A DNA stretch of 6,468 nt from positions 1 through 6,468 of the forward strand of contig JAJYLM010000126.1 of NCBI GenBank assembly GCA_021787655.1, in the 5' to 3' direction. Source of the DNA: a bacterium. Its GTDB lineage: Bacteria; JAMCPX01. Under the pieces are notes generated by a model that worked only from the letters and a program-made list of their open reading frames with translations, was not told the origin of the DNA and made no database searches. The position numbers were made by a program, and so were the translations under genes. Numbering within the stretch: the first letter of the stretch is position 1; every line of letters begins with the position of its first letter. Of the stretch, positions 6,361 to 6,468 are shown piece by piece.

Positions 6361-6468
6361 TTATGAACTTCTTCTTTTCTTGAAAAAGTCTTGCAGCAGC
6401 CGTGCTGTTTCACGCTCTCTGACGCCCGGGAGAACCTCGATCCTGTGGTTCAACCTCGTGTCGTCGAA
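6361..6468 (-). CDS. tadA: tRNA adenosine(34) deaminase TadA, C-terminal fragment (5' end outside window)
   Basis: Read on the minus strand from base 6468, the frame stays open for 35 residues to a TAA at 6363-6361. The fragment contains RLNHRIEVLPGV followed by RLLQDFFKKRR. This matches the C-terminal tail of TadA, for example MNHRVEITEGI and ALLSDFFRMRR in the E. coli enzyme as I remember it. TadA converts adenosine 34 of tRNA-Arg(ACG) to inosine in the cytoplasm. The zinc-binding and catalytic HAE and PCxxC motifs would lie in the part outside the window, so the call rests on the tail alone. The protein ends soon after the conserved FF-K-RR segment. The gene converges on the ferritin/VIT gene with an 86-bp gap and is functionally unrelated to the respiratory operon. 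Confidence 0.85.
   Translation of the reverse strand, partial: FDDTRLNHRIEVLPGVRERETARLLQDFFKKRRSS

Noticed and set aside
1..6468. CRISPR array, tRNA or rRNA genes, insertion sequences
   Set aside because: No regularly spaced direct repeats, cloverleaf-like segments, rRNA-like stretches, transposase motifs or terminal inverted repeats were seen, and coding density leaves little room for them.

Overview
The window carries six complete protein genes and two gene fragments. Seven of these lie on the plus strand. The eighth is the tail of a convergent minus-strand gene at the right edge. The core is an apparent respiratory operon (1-5306). It begins with the 3' end of a 4Fe-4S protein gene (1-198). 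A Rieske iron-sulfur protein (188-721), a one-piece cytochrome b (718-2049) and a five-heme membrane-anchored cytochrome c (2077-3360) follow and together encode a cytochrome bc/b6f-type quinol oxidase complex. Next come a small DoxX-like membrane protein (3385-3777) and an exported monoheme cytochrome fused to a predicted outer-membrane beta-barrel, Cyc2-like (3826-5250). Gaps are -11, -4, 27, 24 and 48 bp, most genes have a clear Shine-Dalgarno, and a strong intrinsic terminator (5278-5306) closes the unit. No operon promoter is visible, so it must lie left of the window.

Beyond the terminator is a separate gene (5396-6274) for a ferritin-like/VIT1-CCC1 fusion, a predicted iron (or manganese) transporter. 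On the minus strand, 6361-6468 is the C-terminal end of tRNA adenosine deaminase TadA, recognised from its conserved tail.

Taken together the products suggest a chain of redox proteins spanning the envelope. A monoheme cytochrome sits at the outer membrane, several c hemes sit in the periplasm, and a Rieske/cytochrome b complex exchanges electrons with the quinone pool, possibly touching a cytoplasmic Fe-S flavoprotein. The Cyc2-like porin cytochrome and the adjacent iron transporter make iron redox chemistry an attractive but unproven hypothesis. The barrel-cytochrome family is broad, and many members have no known substrate.

The organism is a Gram-negative (diderm) bacterium, shown by the exported protein with a C-terminal Phe barrel signature. 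The bc complex, with a b6-like His spacing, an APWY version of the Qo motif and a multiheme c subunit, suggests Nitrospirota or a Desulfobacterota-like lineage. This assignment is an inference from remembered family patterns and has not been tested by search.
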